Of a stretch of 64,000 nt of DNA, positions 1-8,701 are shown piece after piece (the first letter of the stretch is position 1; each line of letters starts with the position of its first letter). The DNA is taken from the NCBI RefSeq assembly GCF_020966775.1, contig NZ_JAJKFV010000029.1, positions 985,001-1,049,000 on the forward strand, written 5' to 3'. Under the pieces are notes generated by a model, which was not told the DNA's origin, did no database searches, and saw only the letters and a list, made by a program, of their open reading frames with translations. The position numbers and the translations under genes were made by a program. Source of the DNA: Rhodopirellula halodulae. Its GTDB lineage: Bacteria; Planctomycetota; Planctomycetia; Pirellulales; Pirellulaceae.

Positions 1-603
1 CAATCGCGGCGATCGGAACAGCTCGACTTGATCCGCCGTGGCCAAGCAGTCCACGGATTCGTTCGCGAGATGTGCTTTGACCAGAACAGCACCGCGGGTC
101 AGCGATTGAAGCGTTTGAGAGGCTCGGATCAGCTCGTCTTCATTTCGAATTCGACAGTCCAGTAACCGTTCCGCTTCCAATGAATTCGGAGTGACCAACG
201 TCGCCAAAGGAAGCAGTCGTTTGGTCAATTGAGAGACCGCATCGTCATCAATGATGGCGTGCCCGTGTTTGCTGATCATCACGGGGTCGATGACGATTGG
301 GCAAGTCACATCGGACAGGCAATCAGCAATGAGATCGATCATCTCAGCGGTGCCCAAGGCTCCTGTTTTGATCGCAGAGACCTTTAGGTCGCTGGTAACA
401 CTTCGCCATTGGGACAACACAAAGCTTGGCGGGATCGGATGAATCCCCTGCACACCTTGTGTGTTTTGCGCGGTGAGCAATGTCACCACACTGCAACCGT
501 AGACGCCTTGGTTGTGGAATGTTTTCAGGTCAGCTTGCAGACCCGCGCCGCCGGAAGGATCGGAACCGGCGATGGTCAATGCGATGGGTGGAGATTTCGG
601 CAT
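1..603 (-). CDS. thiD: Phosphomethylpyrimidine kinase ThiD (3' end outside the window)
   Basis: The minus frame from the ATG at 603 stays open to the window edge, giving 201 codons without a stop, so the C-terminus is missing. The N-terminus carries the ribokinase-fold signature of HMP/HMP-P kinases: ALTIAGSDPSGGAGLQADLK, then a VTLLTAQNT segment and the DPVMISKHG block that follows substrate binding. ThiD phosphorylates hydroxymethylpyrimidine and its monophosphate for thiamine pyrophosphate synthesis in the cytoplasm. No other thi gene is visible. The next gene in the same direction is a response regulator about 50 bases upstream, so co-transcription is possible but functionally unexplained. 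Family assignment is firm. A bifunctional ThiD fusion cannot be excluded because the end is not seen. Confidence 0.88.
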   Translation of the reverse strand, partial: MPKSPPIALTIAGSDPSGGAGLQADLKTFHNQGVYGCSVVTLLTAQNTQGVQGIHPIPPSFVLSQWRSVTSDLKVSAIKTGALGTAEMIDLIADCLSDVTCPIVIDPVMISKHGHAIIDDDAVSQLTKRLLPLATLVTPNSLEAERLLDCRIRNEDELIRASQTLQSLTRGAVLVKAHLANESVDCLATADQVELFRSPRL

Positions 604-654
604 GATGGCAATCGATGTTGAGCGGGCAAGCGCCACTCGATCGGCCGACTGGCA

Positions 655-2112
655 TTAATGATTGGCGTATTGCAAACGAGGGTCATCGAGACCCAGACGT
701 TTCATCTTTTTATAGAGCGTCGTGCGATTGATTTCGAGTTCATCGGCTGTGGCTGCTCGATTCCAATTGTGCCGACGCAGCGAATGAAGAATGATTTCGC
801 GTTCAGGACCTTCGAGTGCTTCTCGCAGGCTGCATCCATCCAAGCTTGTCGGATTGAACGACGAAGTGCCATGGGACGCGGTCACGCCGGGCGAGTTGCC
901 GACGCTGCCAATCGAAGCATGTTGGTTGGCCGACGTGCCCAAGACATCCGGCGGCAGGTCGTCTTTGCTGAGCACTCGGTCGGTGGCGAGCAGGACGGCG
1001 CGTTCAACCACGTTTTCAAGTTGCCGAACGTTGCCGGGCCAACCGTAGGATTGCAAGCACTTCATCGCTTCGCGGTCGAAGCCTTCCACTTCGCGTCCCG
1101 CGGTTTCGGCGGCTTCACGAAGGAAATGATCGACGAGAAGCGGAATGTCGCCCGGACGTTCGCGAAGGGCTGGCAAGACGATGTTGACCACGTTGATGCG
1201 GTAGAAGAGGTCTTGCCGGAAAGTACCTTCCGCGACGGCTTTATCCAAGTTTTCGTTGGTGGCGAGGATCACACGTGTGTCCACCGTCCGTGTGTCCATT
1301 CCACCCAAAGGTTCAAATTGGAATTCTTGCAGGACTCGTAGCAACTTGACTTGCATGGCCGGCGTTGCGGTGGCGATTTCATCCAGGAACAGCGTTCCGC
1401 CATCGGCCAGCTCAAATTTTCCCCGACGGTCCGAGTTGGCTCCGGTGTAAGCACCCGCGACGTGCCCGAACAGTTCGCTTTCGAGCAATGTATCGGGCAA
1501 CGCACCACAAGCCACTTCGATGAAGGGGCCCGTGCGACGCTGGCAACGATTGTGGATCGCTCGGGCGATCATGCTTTTGCCCGTGCCGTTTTCTCCGGTG
1601 ATCAAGATGGAGGCTTTGGCATCGGCCACGCTGTCGATCACATCAAAGATCTTCAGCATTCGATAGTCGTGGCTGAGGATGTTTTCTAAGCCACTGCGTT
1701 GATCGAGTTGTCGACGAAGCGTTTCATTTTCGGATTCGATCTTCTGCTGATTCATCGCGCGGTCGATGGCGAGCAACAACTCATCATCGATCACTGGTTT
1801 GGTCAGCACGTCCATCGCCCCCGCGCGGATCGCTTCCACGGCGGTATTGGGTGTCGCGTAGCCGGTCATCACCAAAACAGGCGTGGTGGGATAATGGCGT
1901 TTGATGTCCGCCACCAAAGTCATTCCATCATCGGGACCGAGACGCAGGTCCGTGATCACCAGCACAAAGCTGTGTTTCTTGAGTTGCTGGCGAGCATGAT
2001 CGACGGTGGCTGCCAAGTGGATTTCAAAACCTTCGTCTGCAAGCCATTCACCTAGCGAGGTGGCCAAGTGTTGATCGTCGTCGACGAGAAGGATGGAAGC
2101 AGCGGGCGTCAT
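655..2112 (-). CDS. Sigma-54-dependent response regulator (NtrC/AtoC type)
   Basis: A 485-residue protein when started at the ATG at 2112; the frame also offers an upstream TTG at 2130. Domains in order: a receiver domain (about 5-120, acidic cluster VDDD, phospho-acceptor Asp in VITDLRL, KP near 105), a sigma-54 AAA+ domain (about 145-380, Walker A GENGTGKS, Walker B GGTLFLDEI), and a C-terminal Fis-type helix-turn-helix ending NRTTLYKKMKRLGL. It should remodel sigma-54 RNA polymerase at enhancer-dependent promoters after phosphorylation. The sigma-54 contact loop reads GAYTGA rather than the usual GAFTGA. No cognate kinase is adjacent. It lies downstream of csrA on the same strand, with a GGA-bearing hairpin in the gap. 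Targets are unknown. Confidence 0.93.
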   Translation of the reverse strand: MTPAASILLVDDDQHLATSLGEWLADEGFEIHLAATVDHARQQLKKHSFVLVITDLRLGPDDGMTLVADIKRHYPTTPVLVMTGYATPNTAVEAIRAGAMDVLTKPVIDDELLLAIDRAMNQQKIESENETLRRQLDQRSGLENILSHDYRMLKIFDVIDSVADAKASILITGENGTGKSMIARAIHNRCQRRTGPFIEVACGALPDTLLESELFGHVAGAYTGANSDRRGKFELADGGTLFLDEIATATPAMQVKLLRVLQEFQFEPLGGMDTRTVDTRVILATNENLDKAVAEGTFRQDLFYRINVVNIVLPALRERPGDIPLLVDHFLREAAETAGREVEGFDREAMKCLQSYGWPGNVRQLENVVERAVLLATDRVLSKDDLPPDVLGTSANQHASIGSVGNSPGVTASHGTSSFNPTSLDGCSLREALEGPEREIILHSLRRHNWNRAATADELEINRTTLYKKMKRLGLDDPRLQYANH

Positions 2113-2138
2113 GTCGCGAATCCGAAGCAAGGTGTTTC

Positions 2139-2156
2139 AAAAGGACTACTCCTTTT
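2139..2156 (-). promoter_or_regulatory. GGA-bearing hairpin in the leader of the response-regulator gene
   Basis: A perfect 7-bp inverted repeat (AAAAGGA/TCCTTTT with a 4-base loop) lies about 30 bases upstream of the response-regulator start. On the minus-strand RNA it presents GGA triplets, the core of CsrA binding sites, and csrA is the next gene upstream. Binding by CsrA is an inference. It could also be a weak attenuator. Confidence 0.3.
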
Positions 2157-2238
2157 CCTAGGTCACGTTTGACGATGAGGCAAAAAAGAACACTTGTTGC
2201 TTTCGGGACGCATGACCGCCTGAGGCGTTGCGTCAAGG

Positions 2239-2733
2239 TCAGGGAGCGGTGAAATAACCAGCCAATGGACTGCGTTTCAGCGAGCCTTCGCCGGTACGAC
2301 GATTGACTTTGCCGCTGAAGAGACTGAGCGAAGGCGTGGAGCCATCGTTAGAAGCGGTGCCGGTTGTTTCGGTTGTATCGACAACACGGCTGGATTCGTT
2401 GCTTGCCGGCAACATCTTGCGAACGCGATTGGACGCTTCTGTTGCACGAGTCTTGGTGGCAGGTTTGCGAGCTTTCTCGGGACGGTACGAAGCTTCCATT
2501 TCAGCAGTGGTCTGCAGTAAAGCTTGGCTAGCGTCTGCGTCCTGGTCGTCTTCCAGATCGAGGTCGATGATCATTTCCGTTTCTTTGGGTTCCAATTCCC
2601 CTCGGAGGACTCGAACGTCACGAGGAGCCGAGATGCCCAGTCGAACTTGGTTGTTGCGGACTTTGATGACCGTGATCTTGACGTTGTCACCGATCAGGAT
2701 TTGTTCGTCGAGTTTGCGAGTCAGAACCAACAT
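2239..2733 (-). CDS. csrA: Carbon storage regulator CsrA with a long C-terminal extension
   Basis: The start is set by the conserved N-terminus [16 protein letters not shown] at the ATG at 2733, preceded by AAAGGAAA at Shine-Dalgarno distance. Residues 1 to about 60 are a complete CsrA fold ([22 protein letters not shown]), the RNA-binding dimer that recognises GGA in mRNA leaders and represses or stabilises transcripts. The whole protein is 164 residues, against roughly 60-75 in most families. The extra 95 or so residues are Ser/Thr/Arg-rich, low in complexity and without a recognisable domain. The response regulator follows on the same strand after about 125 bases. Function of the tail is unknown. 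A longer upstream reading of the frame has no CsrA-like features and is not used. Confidence 0.93.
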   Translation of the reverse strand: MLVLTRKLDEQILIGDNVKITVIKVRNNQVRLGISAPRDVRVLRGELEPKETEMIIDLDLEDDQDADASQALLQTTAEMEASYRPEKARKPATKTRATEASNRVRKMLPASNESSRVVDTTETTGTASNDGSTPSLSLFSGKVNRRTGEGSLKRSPLAGYFTAP

Positions 2734-3194
2734 GGCAGTTTCCTTTGCCCTAGAGATGAGTCGTTTGGAGTGGCAGGCTCTTTGGCCCCCGGTTGTGATT
2801 GGCACTTATTGCAACGCCAGTGCCAAACTTTGATCTGAAAATGCAGGATGGCGTGTAAGTGAAGATGCTGCAGTGGTTTGCGTCTTTTTGACCTGTTTGC
2901 GGATGTCTCAGTGGTCGGCAGCAAGGGGAAGCCGTTACAAGGCTGCGTCAAGAATTACAAAACGATCTGGACGCCCCCCGTCCCGGTCGACTATTCCCTG
3001 TTCTAGGCACGGTTTCGCTGCCCAAACGGATACGGAATGGATTCGAGATGGTTTCAAAGATAGCCCGGAATGGTCGACCGCCGATGACTCGTCGGATGTC
3101 GCGTTCGGCTGCGCACCGAACAACCGTGTCGGAACGTGAAACATTGTCCGTGAAACTGGTGAGCAAATTGGTGGACGTCGTTCGGTCCGAATGG
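2734..3194. other. Intergenic region between csrA and the divergent exported-protein gene
   Basis: About 460 bases separate csrA (minus) from the chosen start at 3195 (plus). The plus frame is open from an ATG at 3048, but that stretch encodes a basic, non-signal-like extension. The region must hold both promoters. I could not pick a convincing -35/-10 pair. Confidence 0.4.
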
Positions 3195-3992
3195 ATGCAA
3201 CGAATCGCGGTCACATGCATGGCGGTGTTGTTGCTGCAGACCGCCAGCGGGGCGATCGCACAAGATTTCCGATTGGCCAACCATCGAGAACCAACCCAAA
3301 GTCAAAACTCGACACCCGATTTTGCTCTCACGACCAAGATCTACTATGCCGGTGAGCGGAATCCAAACTCGGTGCACCTGAACATCTTCGATGATGGTGT
3401 CATCTACAGCATCCCCCAGACCGATTCGCGATTTTGGACGGTGTTTGACCTGAAGAAATCTCAGGTGGTGCTGCTGGACAAAAAAACGAAAACCCGTTGT
3501 TCCGTTTCCATGGATGCGTTGACTCGTCTGGCGGCTCAGGCCGATGCTGAGGTCACCGATCCGAAGCGTCGGGACCGTTTGGGAATGAACGCTCAGGTGA
3601 AAGATTTGGGCGGAAACCAGTTCGAGTTGAGCTACCCCGGCGTCAGCTACAAAGTACAAGGCGTTGTGCCACCATCGCCAGCGATGGCTGTTGCGAATGC
3701 ACAGTTGGTCGATTGGGCTTGTCGATTGAATCTTGCTCGACCTCGTGGGTTACCACCGTTTGGAAGAATGCGGCTGAACGAGGAACTCTGGAAACGATCG
3801 TTGATTGGAACTCAGACTTCATTGACGATCGATCGCAATGGGATGGATGGGGAACCGGTGATGAAGGCGGTGTTGAACATCGAATCATCTTGGTCGCAAG
3901 GGCTCGATGACACTTCCCAGCGTTTGGTGGATCAGGCCGCCAGTTACAGCGTGATTTACCAGCAAGTGAGCTGGAAGGATTTTGCCGACTGA
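3195..3992 (+). CDS. Exported protein of unknown function
   Basis: The start at 3195 gives 265 residues beginning with a classic signal peptide: MQR, a hydrophobic core AVTCMAVLLLQTASGA and a likely cleavage after AIA-Q. The frame extends upstream to 3048, but the extra 49 residues are Arg-rich and would bury the signal. The mature part has mixed alpha/beta composition and no domain I recognise. It contains a stretch about a coloured or reporter-like tract (FWTVFDLKKSQVVLLDKK) seen in planctomycete proteins of unknown role. It should act outside the cytoplasm. The DUF374 acyltransferase follows on the same strand, so the two may be co-transcribed. Confidence 0.7.
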   Translation: MQRIAVTCMAVLLLQTASGAIAQDFRLANHREPTQSQNSTPDFALTTKIYYAGERNPNSVHLNIFDDGVIYSIPQTDSRFWTVFDLKKSQVVLLDKKTKTRCSVSMDALTRLAAQADAEVTDPKRRDRLGMNAQVKDLGGNQFELSYPGVSYKVQGVVPPSPAMAVANAQLVDWACRLNLARPRGLPPFGRMRLNEELWKRSLIGTQTSLTIDRNGMDGEPVMKAVLNIESSWSQGLDDTSQRLVDQAASYSVIYQQVSWKDFAD

Positions 3993-4092
3993 AGGTTGGT
4001 ATGATTGGCGGAGCAGTTCACTAACCCAACTTTGTTGGGTGATGTTGGTTGTTCAGTTGGTATTGCGTCGTTTCACATTCTTTTTCTCTCCG

Positions 4093-4869
4093 ATGAAAGT
4101 TCCCTCCATCGTGAATCCGGTCATCGGAGTTGGCATCGCCGCCGCATTCAAACTCATGCGGATGACGTTTCGCGTGCGTGTTCGCAACGACCAACGTGAA
4201 AGGTTGATGCGTCGAACGGGCAAGTCGCATGCGTTGGCAATCTTGCACGCTCATCAACTCGCTGCATTGTCGCTTTCAGCTCCCAGAGCCGGGGCGATGG
4301 TTTCTCGTTCGCGAGACGGCGATTTGCTATTGCCGTTGTTGAGGGCCAGCAACTGCGTGCCGATTCGCGGTAGCAGTGGGGCCGGTCAGAAAGGTGGTGC
4401 CACCGCTTTAACCACGCTGATTCGCCACGTCAAAAAAGGACATCCCGGCGTGATCGCGGTCGATGGCCCTCGCGGACCTCGAGGGGCGGTCCAGAAGGGA
4501 ATCGCGATGTTAGCCATGAAAGCTGACGTCCCCATCATCCCGGTGGTGTTGATTCCAAGACGCCGATGGATTTTCCAGAAAGCCTGGGATCGGATGCAAA
4601 TTCTGCTGCCTTTCACTTTGGTGGATGCGATGTTCGGCGATCCCATTTTCGCGGGGCCGGATGCTTCCATCGAAGAATTGACTGCCCAGGTGGAAGCAAG
4701 CCTGAAGGCCATGGAACTGCAGATGGATCCAGAGGAAGCTCGCAAAGGTGAACAGATGAATCAGGAGCGAGCCGCTCGTCGGAAATCGAAGACTCGGTCC
4801 GGCTCGGCGAATCATCAAGAAAAACCAGCCAGTTTCTCCGCCGAAAATGTGGTGAAAGAAGCCGCCTGA
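4093..4869 (+). CDS. DUF374-type lysophospholipid acyltransferase family protein
   Basis: The body matches the DUF374 branch of the LPLAT superfamily: a membrane-proximal helix (VNPVIGVGIAAAFKLM), an LHAHQL histidine block, SRSRDGDLLLPLL, the GSSGAGQKGG segment and the strongly conserved VDGPRGPRG motif, followed by PIIPVVLIP. Such proteins are thought to acylate lipid or lipid-A-like substrates at the inner membrane; the substrate here is unknown. The frame is open from a TTG at 3982, overlapping the previous gene by 11 bases, with ATGs at 4042 and 4093. I chose 4093 (258 residues) because it best fits the family's N-terminus. The C-terminal 35 residues are basic and probably disordered. Confidence 0.82.
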   Translation: MKVPSIVNPVIGVGIAAAFKLMRMTFRVRVRNDQRERLMRRTGKSHALAILHAHQLAALSLSAPRAGAMVSRSRDGDLLLPLLRASNCVPIRGSSGAGQKGGATALTTLIRHVKKGHPGVIAVDGPRGPRGAVQKGIAMLAMKADVPIIPVVLIPRRRWIFQKAWDRMQILLPFTLVDAMFGDPIFAGPDASIEELTAQVEASLKAMELQMDPEEARKGEQMNQERAARRKSKTRSGSANHQEKPASFSAENVVKEAA

Positions 4870-4978
4870 GCGAGGTTGGGGAAGCGGCGGGGGGAAGCGA
4901 ACTGTCCCGCGGGTTGACCGGAATCGCCGGCATGAGAAGGGGGGCGGAGCCCGCAGCCGCCTTGGCGAAACGGGGTGG

Positions 4979-6343
4979 ATGCTTAGAATCTTGGCTGATT
5001 CGATCGCACCGCGATTGTCATCGGAATCCCCCTTTTCATCAGGCAGTGTCACCGTGGCTGAGCTCGCTCATCACAATTTGGATATCAAACGCGTCGCGAT
5101 TTTGTTCGCCGGCGGTCCCGCACCCGCCGCCAACGCGGTCATCAGCACGGCTGCGTTTTCATTCTTGGAGGAAGGGGCTCAGGTTTTCGGGATCAAGCAC
5201 GGTTACAGCCGATTGGCCGAATACACCGCTGCCGGGCCTTTGCAAGAAGGCACCGACTACATCCGCTTCACGCATGATTCGCTCACGCACGCTCGCAGCA
5301 GCCGCGGAATCATGATCGGAACGGCTCGCACCAACCCCGGCAAACACGTCAGCAGCCCGGAACATTTGAAAGACGCTGAATTGGTCGCTCCTTTGCGTCG
5401 CGTCTATGAAGGTCTTTGTTCGTTGGAAGTTGATGCACTGATTTCCATCGGTGGCGATGACACCCTCAAGACCGCCAACAAGCTGAAGATGTTCCAGGAC
5501 AATCTTCCGGGCGACGCTCGCCGGTTCCCCGTGGTTCATTTGCCGAAGACGATCGACAACGACTACTCGGGAATTGATTTCACATTTGGTTTCTTCACCG
5601 CGGTCGAGACGCTGGCCGAAGAGATTCGCAATCTGAACTACGACGCGGCGGCTGGTCGTGCGTACTTCCTGTGCGAAGCGATGGGACGCAGTGCCGGTTG
5701 GTTGGCATACGGTGCGGCAATCGCCGGCGAAGCCAGCATGGTGCTGAGCGTGGAAGACGTGACCGGCGCTTTGGCCGATGAAGAAGTCATCAATCAAGAC
5801 ACCGGCGAAACGCGAAAGATTATGGCGATGGATCGAGTCATCGATCGCATGGTCGACATGATGCTGGCTCGCGAACGCGAGGGCCGACAGTACGGAACCA
5901 TCGTGATCGCCGAAGGCATGGCTGAGTATCTGCCATCGAAGTATCTCGAGGGAGTGACCCGTGACGATCACGGCCACATCAATATTTCCTTGGTCAACTT
6001 GTCCGCGATCATGTCTCGATTGTTGGCGGAACGTTACAACGAGCGTACCGGGCGAACTCGCAAGGTGAATGGTTTGCAGATGGGTTACGAATCCCGTTGT
6101 GCACCACCGCACGCCTACGACGTGATGCTAGGTTCGCAGTTGGGCGTGGGAGCGTACCGTGCGTTGGTCGAGGAAAAGCTCAACGGCGTGATGGTTTCGG
6201 TTTCGGGCCAATTCGATCTGCACTTCGTGCCGTTTGAAGAACTGGTGGACCCTCAAACCTTGGTCACCAAAGTCCGCTTCATCGAGCAAAAGTCGGACTT
6301 CCACCGATTGGCCCGGTTCTTGGAAACCTGCGTCGACAATTGA
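4979..6343 (+). CDS. 6-phosphofructokinase, pyrophosphate-dependent type
   Basis: A 454-residue PFK-family enzyme interconverting fructose 6-phosphate and fructose 1,6-bisphosphate. Visible motifs: FAGGPAPAAN at the phosphoryl-donor loop, GGDDT at 158-162, PKTIDND at 189-195 and EAMGRSAGWLA for sugar-phosphate binding. ATP-dependent bacterial enzymes usually read GGDGS; the second Asp of GGDDT together with the Lys of PKTIDND is the known signature of PPi-dependent enzymes, so reversible PPi use is inferred. Length exceeds the 320 residues of E. coli PfkA and fits the long PPi class. A GTG at 5054 is an alternative start, since the first 25 residues are not conserved-looking. It stands alone between the acyltransferase and the convergent mutM. 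Confidence 0.93.
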   Translation: MLRILADSIAPRLSSESPFSSGSVTVAELAHHNLDIKRVAILFAGGPAPAANAVISTAAFSFLEEGAQVFGIKHGYSRLAEYTAAGPLQEGTDYIRFTHDSLTHARSSRGIMIGTARTNPGKHVSSPEHLKDAELVAPLRRVYEGLCSLEVDALISIGGDDTLKTANKLKMFQDNLPGDARRFPVVHLPKTIDNDYSGIDFTFGFFTAVETLAEEIRNLNYDAAAGRAYFLCEAMGRSAGWLAYGAAIAGEASMVLSVEDVTGALADEEVINQDTGETRKIMAMDRVIDRMVDMMLAREREGRQYGTIVIAEGMAEYLPSKYLEGVTRDDHGHINISLVNLSAIMSRLLAERYNERTGRTRKVNGLQMGYESRCAPPHAYDVMLGSQLGVGAYRALVEEKLNGVMVSVSGQFDLHFVPFEELVDPQTLVTKVRFIEQKSDFHRLARFLETCVDN

Positions 6344-6350
6344 TCGGCGA

Positions 6351-6378
6351 TTTCTCTTCGCCGTCCAACGAGGCGAAG
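6351..6378. terminator. Hairpin between convergent PFK and mutM
   Basis: CTTCGCC and GGCGAAG (6356-6362 and 6372-6378) form a 7-bp stem with a 9-base loop between two convergent stop codons. There is no good T-tract on either strand, so termination function is only plausible from position. Confidence 0.4.
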
Positions 6379-6380
6379 TA

Positions 6381-7262
6381 TTAGACGATGCTTGGGTGCT
6401 TTCCGCTTTTGCGTTGGCACCCGGCACAGAAAAACGTTGACCGTTGAGCCTGAACGATGCGGCGAACCACGCCCGTTTCGCATCGCGGGCAGCTTTGGTG
6501 CTCGCGGTCATAAACCCGGTGCATGTTTTGGTATCCGCCGGGATCGTTCAACGCGTTTCGGTAGGTCCCGTCGCTGAGCGTGCTACCTTCGTGGGCGATG
6601 GCGTCCTGAAGCACCTCGCCGATTGCGGCGTGGATGCGCTGCCACTGAGGCTGGGTCAATCGATCGCATCGCGTTCGCGGATCGACACCCGCCAAGAATA
6701 GGATTTCCGCAGCGTACAGATTGCCGATCCCGGCAACGGCGGCTTGGTCCAACAACGCGACTTTGACGGGGCGGCGTGAGAGACCCAGATTCTGCTTGAG
6801 CTGATCGGCGGTGATGTGCAACGCGTCTGCTCCAAGCCGCTCATCGATCTTCACGCGGTATTCACGGTCGTTCATCCAGCGGATGGTGCCCAGACCTCTC
6901 CGGTCCCAGACCAAAAGTTCAGCGACGGAGTCGGTCGCGGAGCGTGCCACGCTCGAATTTTTGAACTGGATCCTCAGACGCAGATGGTCCGGATCAGGTG
7001 GGTCCGCGAGCAGCACCAAACCGGTCATTCGTGGTTCGATGACCAGTCTCGACGCATCGTCAAAGCACAGCATCACACGTTTTCCGCGTCGCTGGATGTC
7101 AGCGACCTGTCGGTCTCGCAAACGTCGTTGAAGCGTTGCGATCTTGGGTTCGATTGTGATCGGGCGGCAGTGGCAGGGAGGCACTTCGACGCGTTCGACG
7201 GTCCGACCGATGATTGGTCGGATCCCGCGGCACATCGTTTCGACTTCCGGTAACTCCGGCAT
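6381..7262 (-). CDS. mutM: Formamidopyrimidine-DNA glycosylase (Fpg/MutM)
   Basis: The N-terminus is the catalytic PELPEVE of Fpg, with Pro2 and Glu3 directly after the initiator Met. RRGKRVML supplies the conserved Lys of the beta-hairpin, and the C-terminus carries the zinc finger CPRC...FFCAGCQ. The enzyme removes 8-oxoguanine and ring-opened purines and nicks the AP site. At 293 residues it is slightly longer than E. coli MutM (269). Part of the excess is a roughly 14-residue insert (SSVARSATDSVAE) between the DHLRLRIQF strand and the LLVWDRRGLG block. That insert is encoded by DNA containing the palindrome GAGCGT-gcc-ACGCTC. The gene is convergent with PFK and appears monocistronic. Confidence 0.96.
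   Translation of the reverse strand: MPELPEVETMCRGIRPIIGRTVERVEVPPCHCRPITIEPKIATLQRRLRDRQVADIQRRGKRVMLCFDDASRLVIEPRMTGLVLLADPPDPDHLRLRIQFKNSSVARSATDSVAELLVWDRRGLGTIRWMNDREYRVKIDERLGADALHITADQLKQNLGLSRRPVKVALLDQAAVAGIGNLYAAEILFLAGVDPRTRCDRLTQPQWQRIHAAIGEVLQDAIAHEGSTLSDGTYRNALNDPGGYQNMHRVYDREHQSCPRCETGVVRRIVQAQRSTFFCAGCQRKSGKHPSIV
6940..6954. repeat. Palindrome inside the mutM insert
   Basis: GAGCGT and ACGCTC flank a 3-base centre inside the in-frame extra segment of mutM. The perfect 6-bp arms are seen directly. Whether it is part of a dispersed palindromic element is unknown. Confidence 0.45.
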
Positions 7263-7377
7263 TGGGGACTCAGGTGGAGAGGCGTGGCAGGACAGAAGTG
7301 TTCCAGGTTACGTATTGGGCCCGGCTTGAGGTCGGTTCGTCTGGCGATGAGAGCCTGAAATCCTGTATGCAACGAGG

Positions 7378-8664
7378 ATGCACGCGACTCACCTTCGATT
7401 GCAGCAAGCGGATTCCGCTGAGAATTCCTCGCGACAGGACAGCCTGATCGGTTTGGACGCCGTTCGGGGATGGGCTGCCGTTGCGGTGGTGGTTCTGCAT
7501 GCCTGTGTGCCATATTCGAATCCAAATATGCCCGGTCTGACCTGGGCGACCACGGACACGCCGCACGCGGGATTGACCGCGTTGATGTGGGCGATCGAGA
7601 TCGTCATCATGCCGATCTTTCTCGTCATGGCGGGATTCCTGGCGTTCCGAAGTATGGCGTCTCGTGGTCCGTGGAGCACGTTGAAATCACGCACGCGTCG
7701 ATTGGGATGGCCTTTTTTGTTAGCGGTCGTGTTTCTGATCCCCGTTGATTTTTATGCTTGGATGTTGGGGTGGTTAGCCGATGGCGAGATCACTCCGCGT
7801 CAAATGAGGTCGCTCAAATTCGCGGATGGACAAGACCAAAACCTGTGGGGCTTTTCGCATCTTTGGTTCTTGCAGTACCTGATCCTTTACATCGCGGTGC
7901 TGGCAGTCGGATGGAAATGGCTGCTGCGGACGGAGCCGACTCGCGCATTGCGTTTCGGGATCCCTGTTCTCTTCGCGATCGGCGTCGCGGTATTGTCATT
8001 TCGCCCTGAAGTGGTGTGGGGATTCCAACACGCATTTTTTCCAGTGCCGTCCAAGTGGTTGTACAGCGGCGTCGCGTTTGGCATGGGCGTTTTGATTGCT
8101 TACGCGGATGCCGATCTGCGAGGGATCAAGCGGTTTGCGATGCGGGCCTGGTGTCCCAGTCTGATCTTGTGCGGAGCAGCCACCGTCCTAGGAATCTGGG
8201 TATTGAATGCACGACCAGTCGTCGACGGGGAAATGCGGTCGCCCTTTCCTGTCCAAGCCGGTGCTTCAGCCAAGTTTTGCTTGGCGTTCTTGACCGTCGC
8301 CAGTGCCACCACCGTGTCGTTGTCCTTGGTCGGATTGGCTTGTCAGTTTGTCCGCCGTTTGGGACCGCTGACACAACGGTTGGCCACCGCGTCGTTCGCG
8401 ATTTACCTCTTGCATCATCCAATTTTGGCGTTGTTTCATGTCGCAGCAAAACATGGTTTTCCTGCAGTTTCGCCGGTCGTGAAGATGTTGGTCGGGACGG
8501 TCATCGCTGTCCTGGTCCCTGCCGCGATGCAGTGGTGTTTCAACCAAGTCATGATGCGAAGGCAGGCTCGCGCGGCCGAGAAAGAGAACGTTGCCGGTAA
8601 TTCCATTCTGACCATGCCGGCGTCGGACTTTGGGGTGTCAGAAGGTCGACGGAAAGCCGGGTAG
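7378..8664 (+). CDS. Acyltransferase-3 family integral membrane protein
   Basis: A 428-residue polytopic protein with about ten hydrophobic segments. The N-terminal IGLDAVRGWAAVAVVVLHA contains the family's conserved Arg-Gly and the putative catalytic His near the end of the first helix. Further on, RRLGWPFLLAVVFLIPVDFY and FSHLWFLQYLILYIAVL match the layout of acyltransferase-3/OpgC-like proteins, which transfer acyl or succinyl groups to exported glycans or lipids. The exact acceptor is unknown. The Gly-rich loop FLVMAGFLAF is also typical. No glycan biosynthesis genes adjoin. Its 3' end converges on the aminotransferase gene 37 bases away. Confidence 0.85.
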   Translation: MHATHLRLQQADSAENSSRQDSLIGLDAVRGWAAVAVVVLHACVPYSNPNMPGLTWATTDTPHAGLTALMWAIEIVIMPIFLVMAGFLAFRSMASRGPWSTLKSRTRRLGWPFLLAVVFLIPVDFYAWMLGWLADGEITPRQMRSLKFADGQDQNLWGFSHLWFLQYLILYIAVLAVGWKWLLRTEPTRALRFGIPVLFAIGVAVLSFRPEVVWGFQHAFFPVPSKWLYSGVAFGMGVLIAYADADLRGIKRFAMRAWCPSLILCGAATVLGIWVLNARPVVDGEMRSPFPVQAGASAKFCLAFLTVASATTVSLSLVGLACQFVRRLGPLTQRLATASFAIYLLHHPILALFHVAAKHGFPAVSPVVKMLVGTVIAVLVPAAMQWCFNQVMMRRQARAAEKENVAGNSILTMPASDFGVSEGRRKAG

Positions 8665-8701
8665 CGGCACCAGATCGTGAAGGCGGCGATTCACTTCAAG
8701 T

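Noticed and set aside
5159-6112. A 317-codon minus-strand frame inside the phosphofructokinase gene
   Set aside because: No domain, and it is entirely contained in a conserved enzyme gene on the other strand.
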